A stretch of DNA of 42,207 nt from Flavobacteriales bacterium (GTDB taxonomy: Bacteria; Bacteroidota; Bacteroidia; Flavobacteriales; Flavobacteriaceae): NCBI GenBank assembly GCA_004321735.1, contig SGZB01000006.1:1-42207 (forward strand), given 5' to 3'. The notes under the pieces are model-generated. The model was given only the letters and a program-made list of their open reading frames with translations, ran no database searches and had not been told where the DNA came from. Made by a program: the position numbers and the translations under genes. Below are positions 1 through 9,528 of the stretch, piece by piece (positions within the stretch are counted from its first letter, which is position 1; every line of letters begins with the position of its first letter).

Positions 1-1985
1 CAGAGTTTGAAAGTGTAACAGGTTCATTATCTGTCACTAGAAAATCTGGAAGGGTAACTCTTCAATCTACGAATAGAGTTGCTAACACAATTCAGGAAGG
101 TCAATTTGAAGGTGGATCTTACTATGCTGCCCCTCAGATGTCAAGAGTATTTATGTCTCCATTTATGCAACCTAAAAATCCAGACGGTTCTTGGAAACTA
201 GACAACCCTATGAGTATTTTTAACCCATTATATTTAGCTGAAAATAACATAAACAGAAATGAAGCTACTAGAGCCATTTCTAATAATCAGTTGTCTATAA
301 ACATCATTGAAGGATTAAAATTTAAAACAACATTTGGTATTGATTACATTAATGCTAATGTGCATTCATATGAAAATCCTATACATGGTGGTGGTAGATC
401 TGAAAATGGTACTTCATACATGACAAACTCAAGATATTTCAACTGGACAACACAAAATAACTTAGAATGGGATAAAACCTTTGGTGATAATGAGCAATTT
501 CTTTCCGTTTTAGTTAGTCAAAGATTCCAAAAAAATAAATCATTGTCTAACTATTCGTATGGTGAAAATGTTCCTGCTCTGGGATTAATTTATCCAAGTA
601 GTTTCCAAACAAATCAGGCTAGTGCTGGTAGTTTTTCAGATTGGAAAGCACTTTCATATCTAGTACTTGCAAACTATTCTTATAAAAACAAATATATTCT
701 TGATATTTCATACAGAAATGATGGTTCATCAAGATTTGCTTCTGACTATAGATTTGGTAACTTTTACTCTGCTGGATTAGCTTGGAATATAACTGAAGAA
801 AATTTCTTAAAAGATAACGATATTATCAATGACTTAAAGTTGAGAATTTCTTACGGTGAATCAGGAAACAATGCTGTTGGACTTAACCAATATCAGTCAT
901 TATTTTCTTATGGTGGATCATACAACGATAATGGTACTGTAACACCATCATCTTTTTCAAATCCAATAATTTCATGGGAAACAGCAAAACTTACTGATGT
1001 TGGAATTGATTTTAGTATTCTTGGCGGCAGAGTATCAGGATTAGTCAATTACTATATTAAAGATACGGCTGACTTATTACAAAGTGTTCCTTTGTCTCTT
1101 ACAACAGGACATAGTTCTTACACTCAGAACGTTGGTACTGTAAGAAACCAAGGTGTTGAAATTGAGCTTGATGCAGAAGTTATAAAATCTGGTGATTTCA
1201 CTTGGAGTATATATTCTAATTATGCTACAAATGATAATGAAATCTTATCATTAGCACAGGATGCTGCAGGAAATGACATTAACTTAGATGGATCTTACAA
1301 CGCTTCAAGAGTTGGAAGAGCTATTGGAGAATGGTTTATTAGAACATGGGGTGGTGTAGATTCTAATGATGGAAGACCTTATTTTATTGTTGGAGGTGAC
1401 GGATCACCCGATCAACCATATTCAAATGATATAACATATGCTCAAAATCAAGCTTTACAATCATTTCAAGGACAAAGGATGCCAACGTACTCCGGTGGTC
1501 TAGGTACTAGACTTTCTTATAAAGGTTTCTCAGTTGATGCTAATCTGTATTACTCTGGTGGTAACAAAATATTTGAAAGATGGGCATGGTACTACATGCA
1601 ATCTGGAAGATATTCTACGTGGCTTTTTCAAGGTGGAGCTGACCTGATGAGAAGATGGCAACAGCCAGGAGATGTTACAGACATTCCCAAAATGCAGTGG
1701 ACATACAGTACAGCGCTTACAGGATCTGGTACAACAACAAGATTCCTGTATGATGGTGATTTTGTAAGACTAAGAGACTTAACTGTCGGTTACGATTTAT
1801 CAAAATCTATGCTTGGAAACTCAGGTCTTGATGCTGTAAAAATTTACGTAAAAGGTCTAAATTTATTTACATGGGTTAAAGATGATGACCTAAGAATCGA
1901 TCCTGAAGTTCGAATGGGCGGTAGCTGGGAGATTTATACTCCGATCTTAAAATCAATTTCGGTTGGAGCTAACATAAAATTTTAA
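1..1985 (+). CDS. SusC/RagA-type TonB-linked outer-membrane receptor, C-terminal part (5' end outside window)
   Basis: Outer-membrane beta-barrel that, with its SusD partner, imports oligosaccharides or other large nutrients using TonB energy. The reading frame is open from the first base, so the ATG at 138 is internal and about 660 C-terminal residues are present. What is seen is barrel: alternating aromatic/polar strands, the late motif GDFVRLRDLTVGY typical of SusC C-termini, and a terminal phenylalanine (ISVGANIKF) as expected for BamA-assembled barrels. The carboxypeptidase-like N-terminal domain and TonB plug lie upstream of the window. The susD gene starts 4 bases after the stop, so the two are co-transcribed. 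Substrate cannot be told from the barrel. Confidence 0.93.
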   Translation, partial: EFESVTGSLSVTRKSGRVTLQSTNRVANTIQEGQFEGGSYYAAPQMSRVFMSPFMQPKNPDGSWKLDNPMSIFNPLYLAENNINRNEATRAISNNQLSINIIEGLKFKTTFGIDYINANVHSYENPIHGGGRSENGTSYMTNSRYFNWTTQNNLEWDKTFGDNEQFLSVLVSQRFQKNKSLSNYSYGENVPALGLIYPSSFQTNQASAGSFSDWKALSYLVLANYSYKNKYILDISYRNDGSSRFASDYRFGNFYSAGLAWNITEENFLKDNDIINDLKLRISYGESGNNAVGLNQYQSLFSYGGSYNDNGTVTPSSFSNPIISWETAKLTDVGIDFSILGGRVSGLVNYYIKDTADLLQSVPLSLTTGHSSYTQNVGTVRNQGVEIELDAEVIKSGDFTWSIYSNYATNDNEILSLAQDAAGNDINLDGSYNASRVGRAIGEWFIRTWGGVDSNDGRPYFIVGGDGSPDQPYSNDITYAQNQALQSFQGQRMPTYSGGLGTRLSYKGFSVDANLYYSGGNKIFERWAWYYMQSGRYSTWLFQGGADLMRRWQQPGDVTDIPKMQWTYSTALTGSGTTTRFLYDGDFVRLRDLTVGYDLSKSMLGNSGLDAVKIYVKGLNLFTWVKDDDLRIDPEVRMGGSWEIYTPILKSISVGANIKF

Positions 1986-1989
1986 TAAA

Positions 1990-3408
1990 ATGAAAAATAT
2001 ATATAAAAGTTTATTAGTATTATCATCTTTCCTTTTAGTAGTTTCTTGTGGGAACGATGATCTAGAGCCAACATTGGCCATGAACAAAAGTTCTGAGACT
2101 GGTATCCAATCAGCTGAGGATTTATCTTCAGTGCTAAATGGAGCTTACGACAGAATGTCTTCATCGGCTTATTACGCTGGATATTACATTTTGAATGGAG
2201 AAGTAAGATCAGATAATTTTTACCCAAACGGTACCTCTGGGAGAAGTGGTGCAGCTGCGATGGATTACAGTCCTAACGGATATGGGCCTTGGTCTACTAT
2301 ATACAGAGTTATTGCAATGTGTAACATTGTAATTCAAGCTGACCATGCAAGTTTAGAAGGTGATCAAGCTACTATTAATCATATAGTTGGTCAAGCTTAT
2401 GCTGTCAGAGCTCTTGCTCATTTTGATTTACTAAGAGAGTATGGACAACATTTTGTTTCTGGACAAGGAGGTGCCAACTCTTTGGGAGTACCTTATGTAA
2501 AGACATACAGAGATCCTGCAAACTTAACCCCATCAAGAGATACAGTACAATCTAACGTAGATAATATTGTTGCAGATTTAAATCAAGGTATCAGCATGAT
2601 GAATAGTACAGCAGATGATTCACGATATATGACCAAAGGTGGAGCGTATGCTATTTTAGCCAGAGCTGCCTTATATTATGGTTCTGTAAATTCTGCTTAT
2701 TACTCTGCTGCTGCAAGTGCATCAAAATGGGTTTTAGATAACTGGAGTAAAGCTGCTGTTGGTCCTTCGGGATATATGGCATGTTGGTACACAGATAATC
2801 CTGTTAATGCTTTGTTTTCAGTTGCAGCATCTGGTACTGATTCCAATGGTCTTGAAGGAATGGCAAATATGTATAGAGGCCCAACTTATGGAGACATCAG
2901 AATTGTTGAAGGAGACGGAGCTGACGATGTTCATGATGTCTATGAGTCTGATGATATTAGATATACTTCTCAGGGTATGATTGGGATGGAAAGAGGATAT
3001 TTATCAATGCTTGGTAAATGGCCATCAATGGACTACTCTGATGATAATATTGTTATAAGAGTTGAAGAAATGCACTTAATATACGCAGAAGCTATGTTAA
3101 GAGCTGGTGATGCTGCTACAGCAAAGACATATTTAAATAATGTCCAAGCAATTAGAGGCGCGTCACTAACTGAAGCCACTTTAGATAATATTATCCTAGA
3201 AAGAAGAAGAGAATTTTTTGGAGAGGGATTAAGATTTTATGATATAACAAGACTAGGTATGGATATACCTCTTGTTGATTCAGTACTTCAAAGGTATGAT
3301 GATTTAACAGGATCTACAGTAGAATATGGTAGCTTCAGATTAGCTTATCCAATCTCTCTTTCAGAAAGAAATGCAAACCCAAATATCGTCAATAACTACG
3401 GTTACTAA
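1990..3408 (+). CDS. SusD/RagB-family nutrient-binding outer-membrane lipoprotein
   Basis: Surface lipoprotein that caps the SusC barrel and binds the incoming substrate. The N-terminus is a lipoprotein signal peptide ending LLVVSC with the lipidated Cys at about residue 20; acidic residues follow at +3/+4 (GNDD), as in the surface-export signal of Bacteroidota lipoproteins. The C-terminal part carries the family hallmark ERRREFFGEGLRFYDITR. Length is 472 residues, slightly below the usual 480-600. It sits 4 bases behind the susC-like gene and is closed by a strong terminator, so this is the end of a susCD transcript. Without neighbouring carbohydrate enzymes in view, a peptide or other ligand is as possible as a glycan. 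Confidence 0.93.
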   Translation: MKNIYKSLLVLSSFLLVVSCGNDDLEPTLAMNKSSETGIQSAEDLSSVLNGAYDRMSSSAYYAGYYILNGEVRSDNFYPNGTSGRSGAAAMDYSPNGYGPWSTIYRVIAMCNIVIQADHASLEGDQATINHIVGQAYAVRALAHFDLLREYGQHFVSGQGGANSLGVPYVKTYRDPANLTPSRDTVQSNVDNIVADLNQGISMMNSTADDSRYMTKGGAYAILARAALYYGSVNSAYYSAAASASKWVLDNWSKAAVGPSGYMACWYTDNPVNALFSVAASGTDSNGLEGMANMYRGPTYGDIRIVEGDGADDVHDVYESDDIRYTSQGMIGMERGYLSMLGKWPSMDYSDDNIVIRVEEMHLIYAEAMLRAGDAATAKTYLNNVQAIRGASLTEATLDNIILERRREFFGEGLRFYDITRLGMDIPLVDSVLQRYDDLTGSTVEYGSFRLAYPISLSERNANPNIVNNYGY

Positions 3409-3431
3409 TATTTGAATTAGCATAAATCAAT

Positions 3432-3457
3432 AAAACCCGCCTTTTGGCGGGTTTTTT
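3432..3457 (+). terminator. Rho-independent terminator of the susCD transcript
   Basis: A perfect 10-bp inverted repeat (AAAACCCGCC / GGCGGGTTTT) with a TTTT loop, ending in a run of six T. It lies 23 bases after the susD stop. Its GC-rich core stands out in this AT-rich sequence, and it separates susCD from the acylase gene. Confidence 0.95.
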
Positions 3458-3459
3458 GT

Positions 3460-3467
3460 TATATTTC
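3460..3467 (+). promoter_or_regulatory. Possible -7 box for the acylase gene
   Basis: TATATTTC matches 7 of 8 positions of the Bacteroidota -7 consensus TAnnTTTG. It sits between the susCD terminator and the ATG at 3475, leaving at most a few bases of leader. No -33 TTG with normal spacing is evident, so this is tentative. Confidence 0.35.
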
Positions 3468-3474
3468 TGTTAAC

Positions 3475-5526
3475 ATGAAATATATTTTACAACTAATATT
3501 ATTTTTCTCACTAACATCACTTTTTTCACAAAAAGTTAATGTCGAGAATATTGAAATACTAAGAGATTCTTTTGGTGTTCCTCATATATATGCAAAAACA
3601 GATGCTGAATTAGCATACGGATTGGCATGGGCACACTCAGAAGATGATTTTAAAACTATTCAAGAAGCGTATTTAGCAGGCAATGGTTTATTAAGTAAAC
3701 ATATAGGGCTGAGAGGAGCTCCTGCGGATTTTTTAACACAACTTATAAGATCAGATCATATTGTTGATAGCTTATACCATACTATTGATAAGAATTTTAT
3801 AAAAGTAATTGAAGGCTACTCTCAAGGAATTAACAGATTTGCAGAGGTCAATCCAGATCAAATTCTAGTAAAAAAGCTATTCCCAATCACAACTAAAAAA
3901 ATGATAAGGTATTCATTCTTGCAACTTTTTATTTCAAGTGAGGGTGATGATTTTATTAGAACAATTGTTGAAAATACAACTAGAAAAGTATCTTTTCTGG
4001 ACAATAATAAGCTAGGATCAAATTTATTTGCTTTTAGTACTAATATTACAAAGAATGGTGAAACGTATCTTGGAATTAATACACATCAACCATTGGATGG
4101 ACCTACCTCTTGGTATGAAGCACATCTAGTTAGTGAGGAAGGGACAAATATTATAGGGGCCACTTTTGCAGGTGCTCCATGTATACTTACTGGTACAAAC
4201 GAAAATTTAGGATGGACTCATACCGTCAACTACCCAGATAAAACAGATATTTTTCAACTTGAAATGATTAACAAGAATTACTATAAGTTTGATAATCAAA
4301 TTCTAAAATTAAAAACATTTAAAGCAAAAGCTTACATCAAGATTTTAGGCATTCCAATTAGGGTAAAGAAAAAATATTATGAAAGTATTTATGGTCCAAC
4401 ATTAAAAAATAAAAATGGTTTTTTCTCTGTTAGATCAGGCTCATTATTTAATATAAGAGCTCTAGAACAATGGTGGAAAATGAATAAAGCCAAAAACTTT
4501 GATGAATTCTACGGAATATTAGAAATGAATCAAATACCTGGTTATAACATAGGCTATGCTGATAAAGATGATAACATATTTTATATTTCTAATGGTATTA
4601 TTCCTATAAGAAATGAATCATATAATTGGAGTGGAATTGTTCCTGGAAATACAAAAAAAACGTTATGGACAGAATATTATAAAACCAATGAATTACCTCA
4701 AGTCTTAAACCCAAAATCAGGTTATGTTTATAATGCAAATCATAGTCCTTTTAAATCAACTTCAACAGAAGAAAATCCTAATCCTAAAAGTTTTTCTTCT
4801 AATATGAATTACGAGTTATATGATAATAACAGAAGTAAGAGAATATTTGAATTGATTAATTCATATGATTCAATAGATTATAATGATTTTAAGGATATAA
4901 AATATGATCATACCTTCCCTACTCCATTTCATTATAATTTTATGGACATAAATAAAATAATGGAAATGAATCCTAATGAATATCCAGAAATAAAAGAATT
5001 ATTAGAGAACATACAGAATTGGGATAGAAAAACCAATATTGAATCGATTGGAGCTGGTTCATTTGCGATGTTTTACTATAATCTTAGAAAATACTTTAGA
5101 AAAAGTTATATAAACAGAGAATTCAGTAAAGATATAATTGCACAATGCTTATTAGAAGTAAAAGAACAAATGTTAAAATATTTTAAAACTATCTATGTAA
5201 AACTCGGAGATTATCAAAAACTAGTAAGGGGAGATAAAGAAATACCAATCTGGGGAATGCCCGATGTTATAACAGCCATGAATGCAAGTAATTATAAAGA
5301 TGGAAAAATTAGAGTAACGCATGGCGAATCATATATTCAATTTGCAAAATTTAGTAAAAAAGGAACTGAAATTGAATCAATTATTTCATATGGCGCTAGT
5401 GATCATAAAAATTCTAAACATTACTCAGATCAGATGGATATTTACAAGAAATTTGGAACAAAAAAAATGAGTTTTGACAGGGAAGAAAATTATAAAAATG
5501 CTGTTAAAATCTATAATCCGAAGTAG
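3475..5526 (+). CDS. Penicillin acylase family (Ntn-hydrolase) secreted amidohydrolase
   Basis: Periplasmic Ntn-hydrolase expected to cleave an amide bond in an N-acylated compound; family members act on penicillins, N-acyl-homoserine lactones and acyl amino acids. A signal peptide (about residues 1-19, ending LFSQ) is followed by the alpha-chain start RDSFGVPHIYA. The self-processing site is LGSN at 180-183, with Ser182 predicted to become the N-terminal nucleophile of the beta chain. A downstream TGTNENLGWTHTVN segment supplies the conserved Asn region. Length 683 residues is normal or slightly short. The gene stands alone behind the susCD terminator and ends 2 bases before the convergent bshA stop. 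Substrate is not deducible; quorum-signal degradation, lipopeptide turnover or acyl-amino-acid scavenging are all possible. Confidence 0.9.
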   Translation: MKYILQLILFFSLTSLFSQKVNVENIEILRDSFGVPHIYAKTDAELAYGLAWAHSEDDFKTIQEAYLAGNGLLSKHIGLRGAPADFLTQLIRSDHIVDSLYHTIDKNFIKVIEGYSQGINRFAEVNPDQILVKKLFPITTKKMIRYSFLQLFISSEGDDFIRTIVENTTRKVSFLDNNKLGSNLFAFSTNITKNGETYLGINTHQPLDGPTSWYEAHLVSEEGTNIIGATFAGAPCILTGTNENLGWTHTVNYPDKTDIFQLEMINKNYYKFDNQILKLKTFKAKAYIKILGIPIRVKKKYYESIYGPTLKNKNGFFSVRSGSLFNIRALEQWWKMNKAKNFDEFYGILEMNQIPGYNIGYADKDDNIFYISNGIIPIRNESYNWSGIVPGNTKKTLWTEYYKTNELPQVLNPKSGYVYNANHSPFKSTSTEENPNPKSFSSNMNYELYDNNRSKRIFELINSYDSIDYNDFKDIKYDHTFPTPFHYNFMDINKIMEMNPNEYPEIKELLENIQNWDRKTNIESIGAGSFAMFYYNLRKYFRKSYINREFSKDIIAQCLLEVKEQMLKYFKTIYVKLGDYQKLVRGDKEIPIWGMPDVITAMNASNYKDGKIRVTHGESYIQFAKFSKKGTEIESIISYGASDHKNSKHYSDQMDIYKKFGTKKMSFDREENYKNAVKIYNPK

Positions 5527-5528
5527 TG

Positions 5529-6635
5529 TTATATGAACGATTCATAAAGAACTAAATACTTTTTAATCACTGTTTCTATATCAAAAAAAGCTGCTCTTTC
5601 AAATGCATTTTCTTTAAAATTATTGAGTAGTGTATCATTTTTTAAAATAGTTTGAGCAAATTCAACCATTTGATCAATATTATTATAATCAGTTAAAAAA
5701 CCAGTATGGTTATGGATATTTACCTCAGGAATACCACCAACATTTGAAGAAATTATTACATTTTTTGAAGCCATTGCTTCTAGTGCTGATAAGCCAAAAC
5801 TTTCAGTTTTAGAAGGTAAAATGAATAAATCAGAGTGGCATAATTCTCTTTCAACTTGTTGAGTATTTCCTAAAAAGTATACATTTTTAATTTTTTTTCT
5901 TTCAACAATATCCCTAACAGCTTCCAATTCAGGTCCCTCACCTATTAATTTCAACTTCGATTTAATATTAGAAGATAATTTTTCAAAAAAATCAATTACA
6001 CCTCTAACATTCTTAACTGGCCTAAAATTACTTACATGTGTAATTATTTTATAACCTTCATTATCTTCATTACATCTATTAAGTTGGGTTCTAAACTTTG
6101 CAAGATCAACAAAATTTGGAACAACCGTTATTTCTTTTTTTATATTAAAAAAATCAATTGTACTATTTTTTAAACTTTCTGAAACTGATGTAACTACATC
6201 AGAATTCTCAATAGAAAATTTTACAGCTGGTTTGTAAAATGGGTGCTTACCAACCAGTGTTATATCTGTTCCATGAAGAGTTGTGACTATTGGAATGTTA
6301 ATTTTCTCCGATGCAAGTATTTTTTTAGCCATATAAGCAGCATAAGCATGAGGAATAGCATAATGTACATGTATTATATCAATAGAATGTTTTATACATA
6401 CATCTACTAGTTTACTAGACAAAGCAAGTTCATAAGGCTGAAAGTTAAAAAGTGGGTAAAAAGGGACATTTACCTTATGATAGTAAACAGATTCATTATC
6501 TGGCACCAACCTTACGGGCATTTGATATGCTATAAAATGGATTTCATGACCCATTTTAGCTAATTTGTGGCCTAATTCTGTGGCAAGTACACCACTCCCA
6601 CCAAAAGTTGGATAACATACAATAACGATCTTCAT
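5529..6635 (-). CDS. bshA: BshA, N-acetyl-alpha-D-glucosaminyl L-malate synthase (bacillithiol biosynthesis)
   Basis: Cytoplasmic GT4 glycosyltransferase catalysing the first step of bacillithiol synthesis: UDP-GlcNAc plus L-malate gives GlcNAc-malate. The N-terminus MKIVIVCYPTFGGSG is diagnostic for BshA. Other GT4/BshA marks are HVHYAIPHA (89-97), TLHGTD (119-124), VPNFVD (172-177) and the E-x7-E pair E278/E286 for nucleotide-sugar binding. Length 368 is close to the usual 375-380. It is the last gene of a long minus-strand run, 2 bases after the AmiE-like fragment. Bacillithiol is a known low-molecular-weight thiol of Flavobacteriia, so presence here is expected. Confidence 0.95.
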   Translation of the reverse strand: MKIVIVCYPTFGGSGVLATELGHKLAKMGHEIHFIAYQMPVRLVPDNESVYYHKVNVPFYPLFNFQPYELALSSKLVDVCIKHSIDIIHVHYAIPHAYAAYMAKKILASEKINIPIVTTLHGTDITLVGKHPFYKPAVKFSIENSDVVTSVSESLKNSTIDFFNIKKEITVVPNFVDLAKFRTQLNRCNEDNEGYKIITHVSNFRPVKNVRGVIDFFEKLSSNIKSKLKLIGEGPELEAVRDIVERKKIKNVYFLGNTQQVERELCHSDLFILPSKTESFGLSALEAMASKNVIISSNVGGIPEVNIHNHTGFLTDYNNIDQMVEFAQTILKNDTLLNNFKENAFERAAFFDIETVIKKYLVLYESFI

Positions 6636-6637
6636 AT

Positions 6638-7642
6638 TTAGTTTAATGAATTTTTGATTAATCTATGAACTTCTGTTCTAATATTGTTTATAATTAGTTT
6701 TTTGTTTTCCATTGATGGATATGTTCTATTTGATAAAAAAACATAAATTAGGTTATCCTCAGGATCAGCCCATGCGTAAGTTCCAGTGAACCCTGAATGC
6801 CCAAAACTTTCATCAGAAACACATTCGCACGCAGAGTTAGTTTCTTTATCTAATTGACGTTTGTCAAATCCTATGCCACGTCTATTTCCTTTAAAATGTC
6901 GTTTATTAAATAAATCGAAGTTAGAGGAACTAAAAATTTCAGTGTCTCCAATTTTACCCTTGGAAAGGAAAAGATGCATCATTTTAGCTACGTCCTCTGA
7001 ATTTCCAAATAGTCCAGCATGACCTCCAATACCACCTTGCATTGCAGCTCCCATATCATGTACAAAACCTTGTAATTTCGCATATCTAAAATATGTATCA
7101 ATTTCAGATGGTACTATATTATCTTTAGGGTAGTAATCTCTTGGATTATATGTCAAAGATTTCGCTCTAATTCTAGAAAAAACTTCATTTTTTATAATTA
7201 AATCTAGTGATTTATCATACTTAGATTCCAAGAAAGATTTTAAGAAGTAATAAGGGACATCACTATATTTATATTCTTTAACTTTTAAAATATCGCTATC
7301 AACTATTCTTTTCATAATAGTATCATTCCAATATTTGTTCATATATAATTTGTCAGCGACTTGAGTTGAAAATTTATTTGATCTAGAATCTTTATAATAT
7401 TTTTTTATTTGTTTATCAGTGATTGAGTCTAAAGTTTCCTTGTAAAATGGAATCCAAGGAATTAGTGCTGCTTGGTGAGAAAACATCTCATCAAATCTTA
7501 TGTTAGACTTATCCTTTAAGTTGTATTCAGTATAAATTTGAGAAAGGTTTGTGTCTAAATTAAGTTCATTTTTATCAAACTCTATCAACATTAAAGGAAC
7601 ACTAACAAGGATTTTTGTTAGGGATGCTAAATCATAAAGCAT
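6638..7642 (-). CDS. Beta-lactamase-fold serine hydrolase domain (AmiE-like), 3' half of a frame-split NagZ-AmiE gene
   Basis: Serine beta-lactamase/esterase-family domain. In the NagZ-AmiE pair known from Bacillus, AmiE removes the peptide from MurNAc-peptide. The catalytic SxxK lies at the very start of this ORF (LASLTK, Ser7 and Lys10 from the ATG at 7642), and HSGFTGT near the C-terminus replaces the KTG box. The first roughly 40 residues of the domain (PGAQLLIAKDGKVVYNKSYG) are encoded at the end of the upstream ORF in another frame. The piece therefore begins inside its own domain and is unlikely to fold alone. One extra A in the A10 run at 7659-7668 would join both ORFs into a protein of about 963 residues. 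It is 2 bases upstream of bshA. Confidence 0.85.
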   Translation of the reverse strand: MLYDLASLTKILVSVPLMLIEFDKNELNLDTNLSQIYTEYNLKDKSNIRFDEMFSHQAALIPWIPFYKETLDSITDKQIKKYYKDSRSNKFSTQVADKLYMNKYWNDTIMKRIVDSDILKVKEYKYSDVPYYFLKSFLESKYDKSLDLIIKNEVFSRIRAKSLTYNPRDYYPKDNIVPSEIDTYFRYAKLQGFVHDMGAAMQGGIGGHAGLFGNSEDVAKMMHLFLSKGKIGDTEIFSSSNFDLFNKRHFKGNRRGIGFDKRQLDKETNSACECVSDESFGHSGFTGTYAWADPEDNLIYVFLSNRTYPSMENKKLIINNIRTEVHRLIKNSLN

Positions 7643-7650
7643 ATCATTTG

Positions 7651-9528
7651 TTACTGCCTTTTTTTTTTAAAGGTCTGATAACCATAAGATTTATTGTAAA
7701 CAACTTTACCATCTTTAGCAATTAGCAACTGAGCTCCAGGTGTCATTTCTTCTTTAATTGAATGATTTATCAAAGAATCAATTTTTTTAATTCCATTTGT
7801 GGAAAATCCATTGTTCAAATAATGAGAATAAGATAATTTATTTATTGTTTCTATCTCGATCTTTGTATTCACAGGTATATCTTCATGAATAGAAACTGGA
7901 AGTCTTCCTTTGGATGAAATAGATCCAAATATAACTTGAGCTGCTTTTTCTTGAAAAATATCTCTGTTTTGATATGCGATTAGTATGGATTCAATCCCAT
8001 CAATATTGATATCAGAAACACAGTAGGGTTTTGCAAATACAGCCAATGTTAAGCTGATATCATTCTTTAGACTTTCAACTAACTTGATTTCATCTTGATT
8101 TAATCTAAAAGGCTCAAATGGAGATTCATCAGACTTATGAAATCCAACTACAAGATGATCATATTCTAAAATAATCTCTTTTAGATCTTTAATATTAGTT
8201 CCTGTTAGATCTGTTATTTGAGAATATTTATTTAAAAAAGAAAGAAATGATTTATTATTTGCATCACCAATCTTGATGTAAGCTATTTTACTTTCAGCTT
8301 GCTTAATAGGTAAATTATTATCATTATTTCTTACTAATGTCATAGATTGTTCTGCCAATTGGTCAAGCAAAGCAAAATCTTCTTCTTCATTCATTTCGGC
8401 AACAATGTTACTTTTTTGAATCTCTTTAAAATTATGAAGCCCAGCTTTATACTTAGCCATCAAAATCTTTTTTACTGACTCTTCCAACCTTTCATTTGGG
8501 ATTTTTTTTCTTGCAAGAGCTTTTTTAATTTGCTTAACACTCTCCTCTAAGTCATTTGGCATAAGTAGTATATCATTACCTACTTTCATTGCACTAACAT
8601 CTGCATACTCTTTCTTAGTAAAATCAACAACTCCTTTCATATCAAGAGCATCAGTAACAATTAACCCATTAAAACTAAGCTCATTTTTAAGAATATTATT
8701 AATGATATTATTTGATAGTGTTGAGGGTAAGTTCCCTTTTTGTAATGATGGCACATTAATATGAGCTGTCATTACAGAAGAAAGATTATTTTCTATCAGC
8801 TTTTTATAAGGGTATAGTTCAACATCATAAATCCTTTCTTTGTCAAAAGATATTAAAGGAAGAGTATAATGTGAATCGGTTTGAGTATCACCATGACCAG
8901 GGAAATGCTTAGCAGATCCCATTAAATTTGTTGATTGCATACCTTTCAAATATGCTATAGCTTTTTTAGTTACGTTAAACTTATCTTCACCAAATGATCT
9001 TGATCCAATAATAGGATTATCAGGGTTGGTATTAATATCTACTACAGGGGCAAAATTTATATGAACTCCAAGTCTATTGGCGTGTTTACCAATTCTTTCA
9101 CCAACTTTATATACTAGAGACTCATCCTCTATTGCCCCTAAAGTCATATTATAGGGAAATGAGAAAGCATCATCTAGTCTCATCCCTATACCCCATTCAG
9201 CATCCATACCAATTAAAAGTGGAACTTTTGAAATACTTTGGAAATGATTTGTTGCATCAGCTTGATCTTCAATTTTACCTAGTGAAAAGATTAGTCCACC
9301 AAGTTTATATTTATTAATCAATGAAGAAATATGACTAATTTCTTCTTCTCCATATTTAGTTGCAACCCAAACTGTAAATAATTGACCAATTTTCTCTTCT
9401 TGATTCAAAGAATTATAAACACTATCTACCCATTTTTTTTGTTCATCATAATCACTAGTTTCTAGTGGACTTTGTGAGTAATTTAAATTTAAAAAAGTAA
9501 TGAATGCTATAATTAGAAATTTTCTCAT
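7651..9528 (-). CDS. Exported NagZ-like beta-N-acetylglucosaminidase (GH3), 5' half of a frame-split NagZ-AmiE gene
   Basis: GH3 glycosidase expected to remove non-reducing GlcNAc from muropeptides in the periplasm. A signal peptide (residues 1-19, ending NYSQ) precedes the TIM-barrel domain. The NagZ signature KHFPGHGDT (207-215) with D218/H220 supplies the unusual Asp-His acid/base dyad; VTDALDM places the nucleophile at Asp293. A GH3 C-terminal sandwich follows (about 370-560, FGSISSKGRLPVS). The last 50 residues are the first strands of the beta-lactamase domain continued in the next ORF, then Lys-Lys-Lys-Arg-Gln-stop after an A10 run. The start ATG overlaps the upstream stop (ATGA), suggesting translational coupling. 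Either slippage, a real mutation or a sequence error explains the break. Confidence 0.92.
   Translation of the reverse strand: MRKFLIIAFITFLNLNYSQSPLETSDYDEQKKWVDSVYNSLNQEEKIGQLFTVWVATKYGEEEISHISSLINKYKLGGLIFSLGKIEDQADATNHFQSISKVPLLIGMDAEWGIGMRLDDAFSFPYNMTLGAIEDESLVYKVGERIGKHANRLGVHINFAPVVDINTNPDNPIIGSRSFGEDKFNVTKKAIAYLKGMQSTNLMGSAKHFPGHGDTQTDSHYTLPLISFDKERIYDVELYPYKKLIENNLSSVMTAHINVPSLQKGNLPSTLSNNIINNILKNELSFNGLIVTDALDMKGVVDFTKKEYADVSAMKVGNDILLMPNDLEESVKQIKKALARKKIPNERLEESVKKILMAKYKAGLHNFKEIQKSNIVAEMNEEEDFALLDQLAEQSMTLVRNNDNNLPIKQAESKIAYIKIGDANNKSFLSFLNKYSQITDLTGTNIKDLKEIILEYDHLVVGFHKSDESPFEPFRLNQDEIKLVESLKNDISLTLAVFAKPYCVSDINIDGIESILIAYQNRDIFQEKAAQVIFGSISSKGRLPVSIHEDIPVNTKIEIETINKLSYSHYLNNGFSTNGIKKIDSLINHSIKEEMTPGAQLLIAKDGKVVYNKSYGYQTFKKKRQ
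7659..7671 (-). other. A10 homopolymer at the NagZ/AmiE frame break (possible slippage site)
   Basis: On the minus strand the coding sequence reads TTT followed by ten A and then GGCAG, with the stop TAA immediately after (7651-7653). A -1 ribosomal shift, or transcripts carrying 11 A, would give F-K-K-K-K-A-V-T-N-D-M and enter the AmiE frame exactly where family fusions continue. Homopolymer sequencing error is the main alternative. Confidence 0.75.

Noticed and set aside
138-1985. ATG at 138 as the start of the first receptor gene
   Set aside because: The same frame is open back to base 1 with coherent SusC barrel sequence, so this is an internal Met of a truncated gene.
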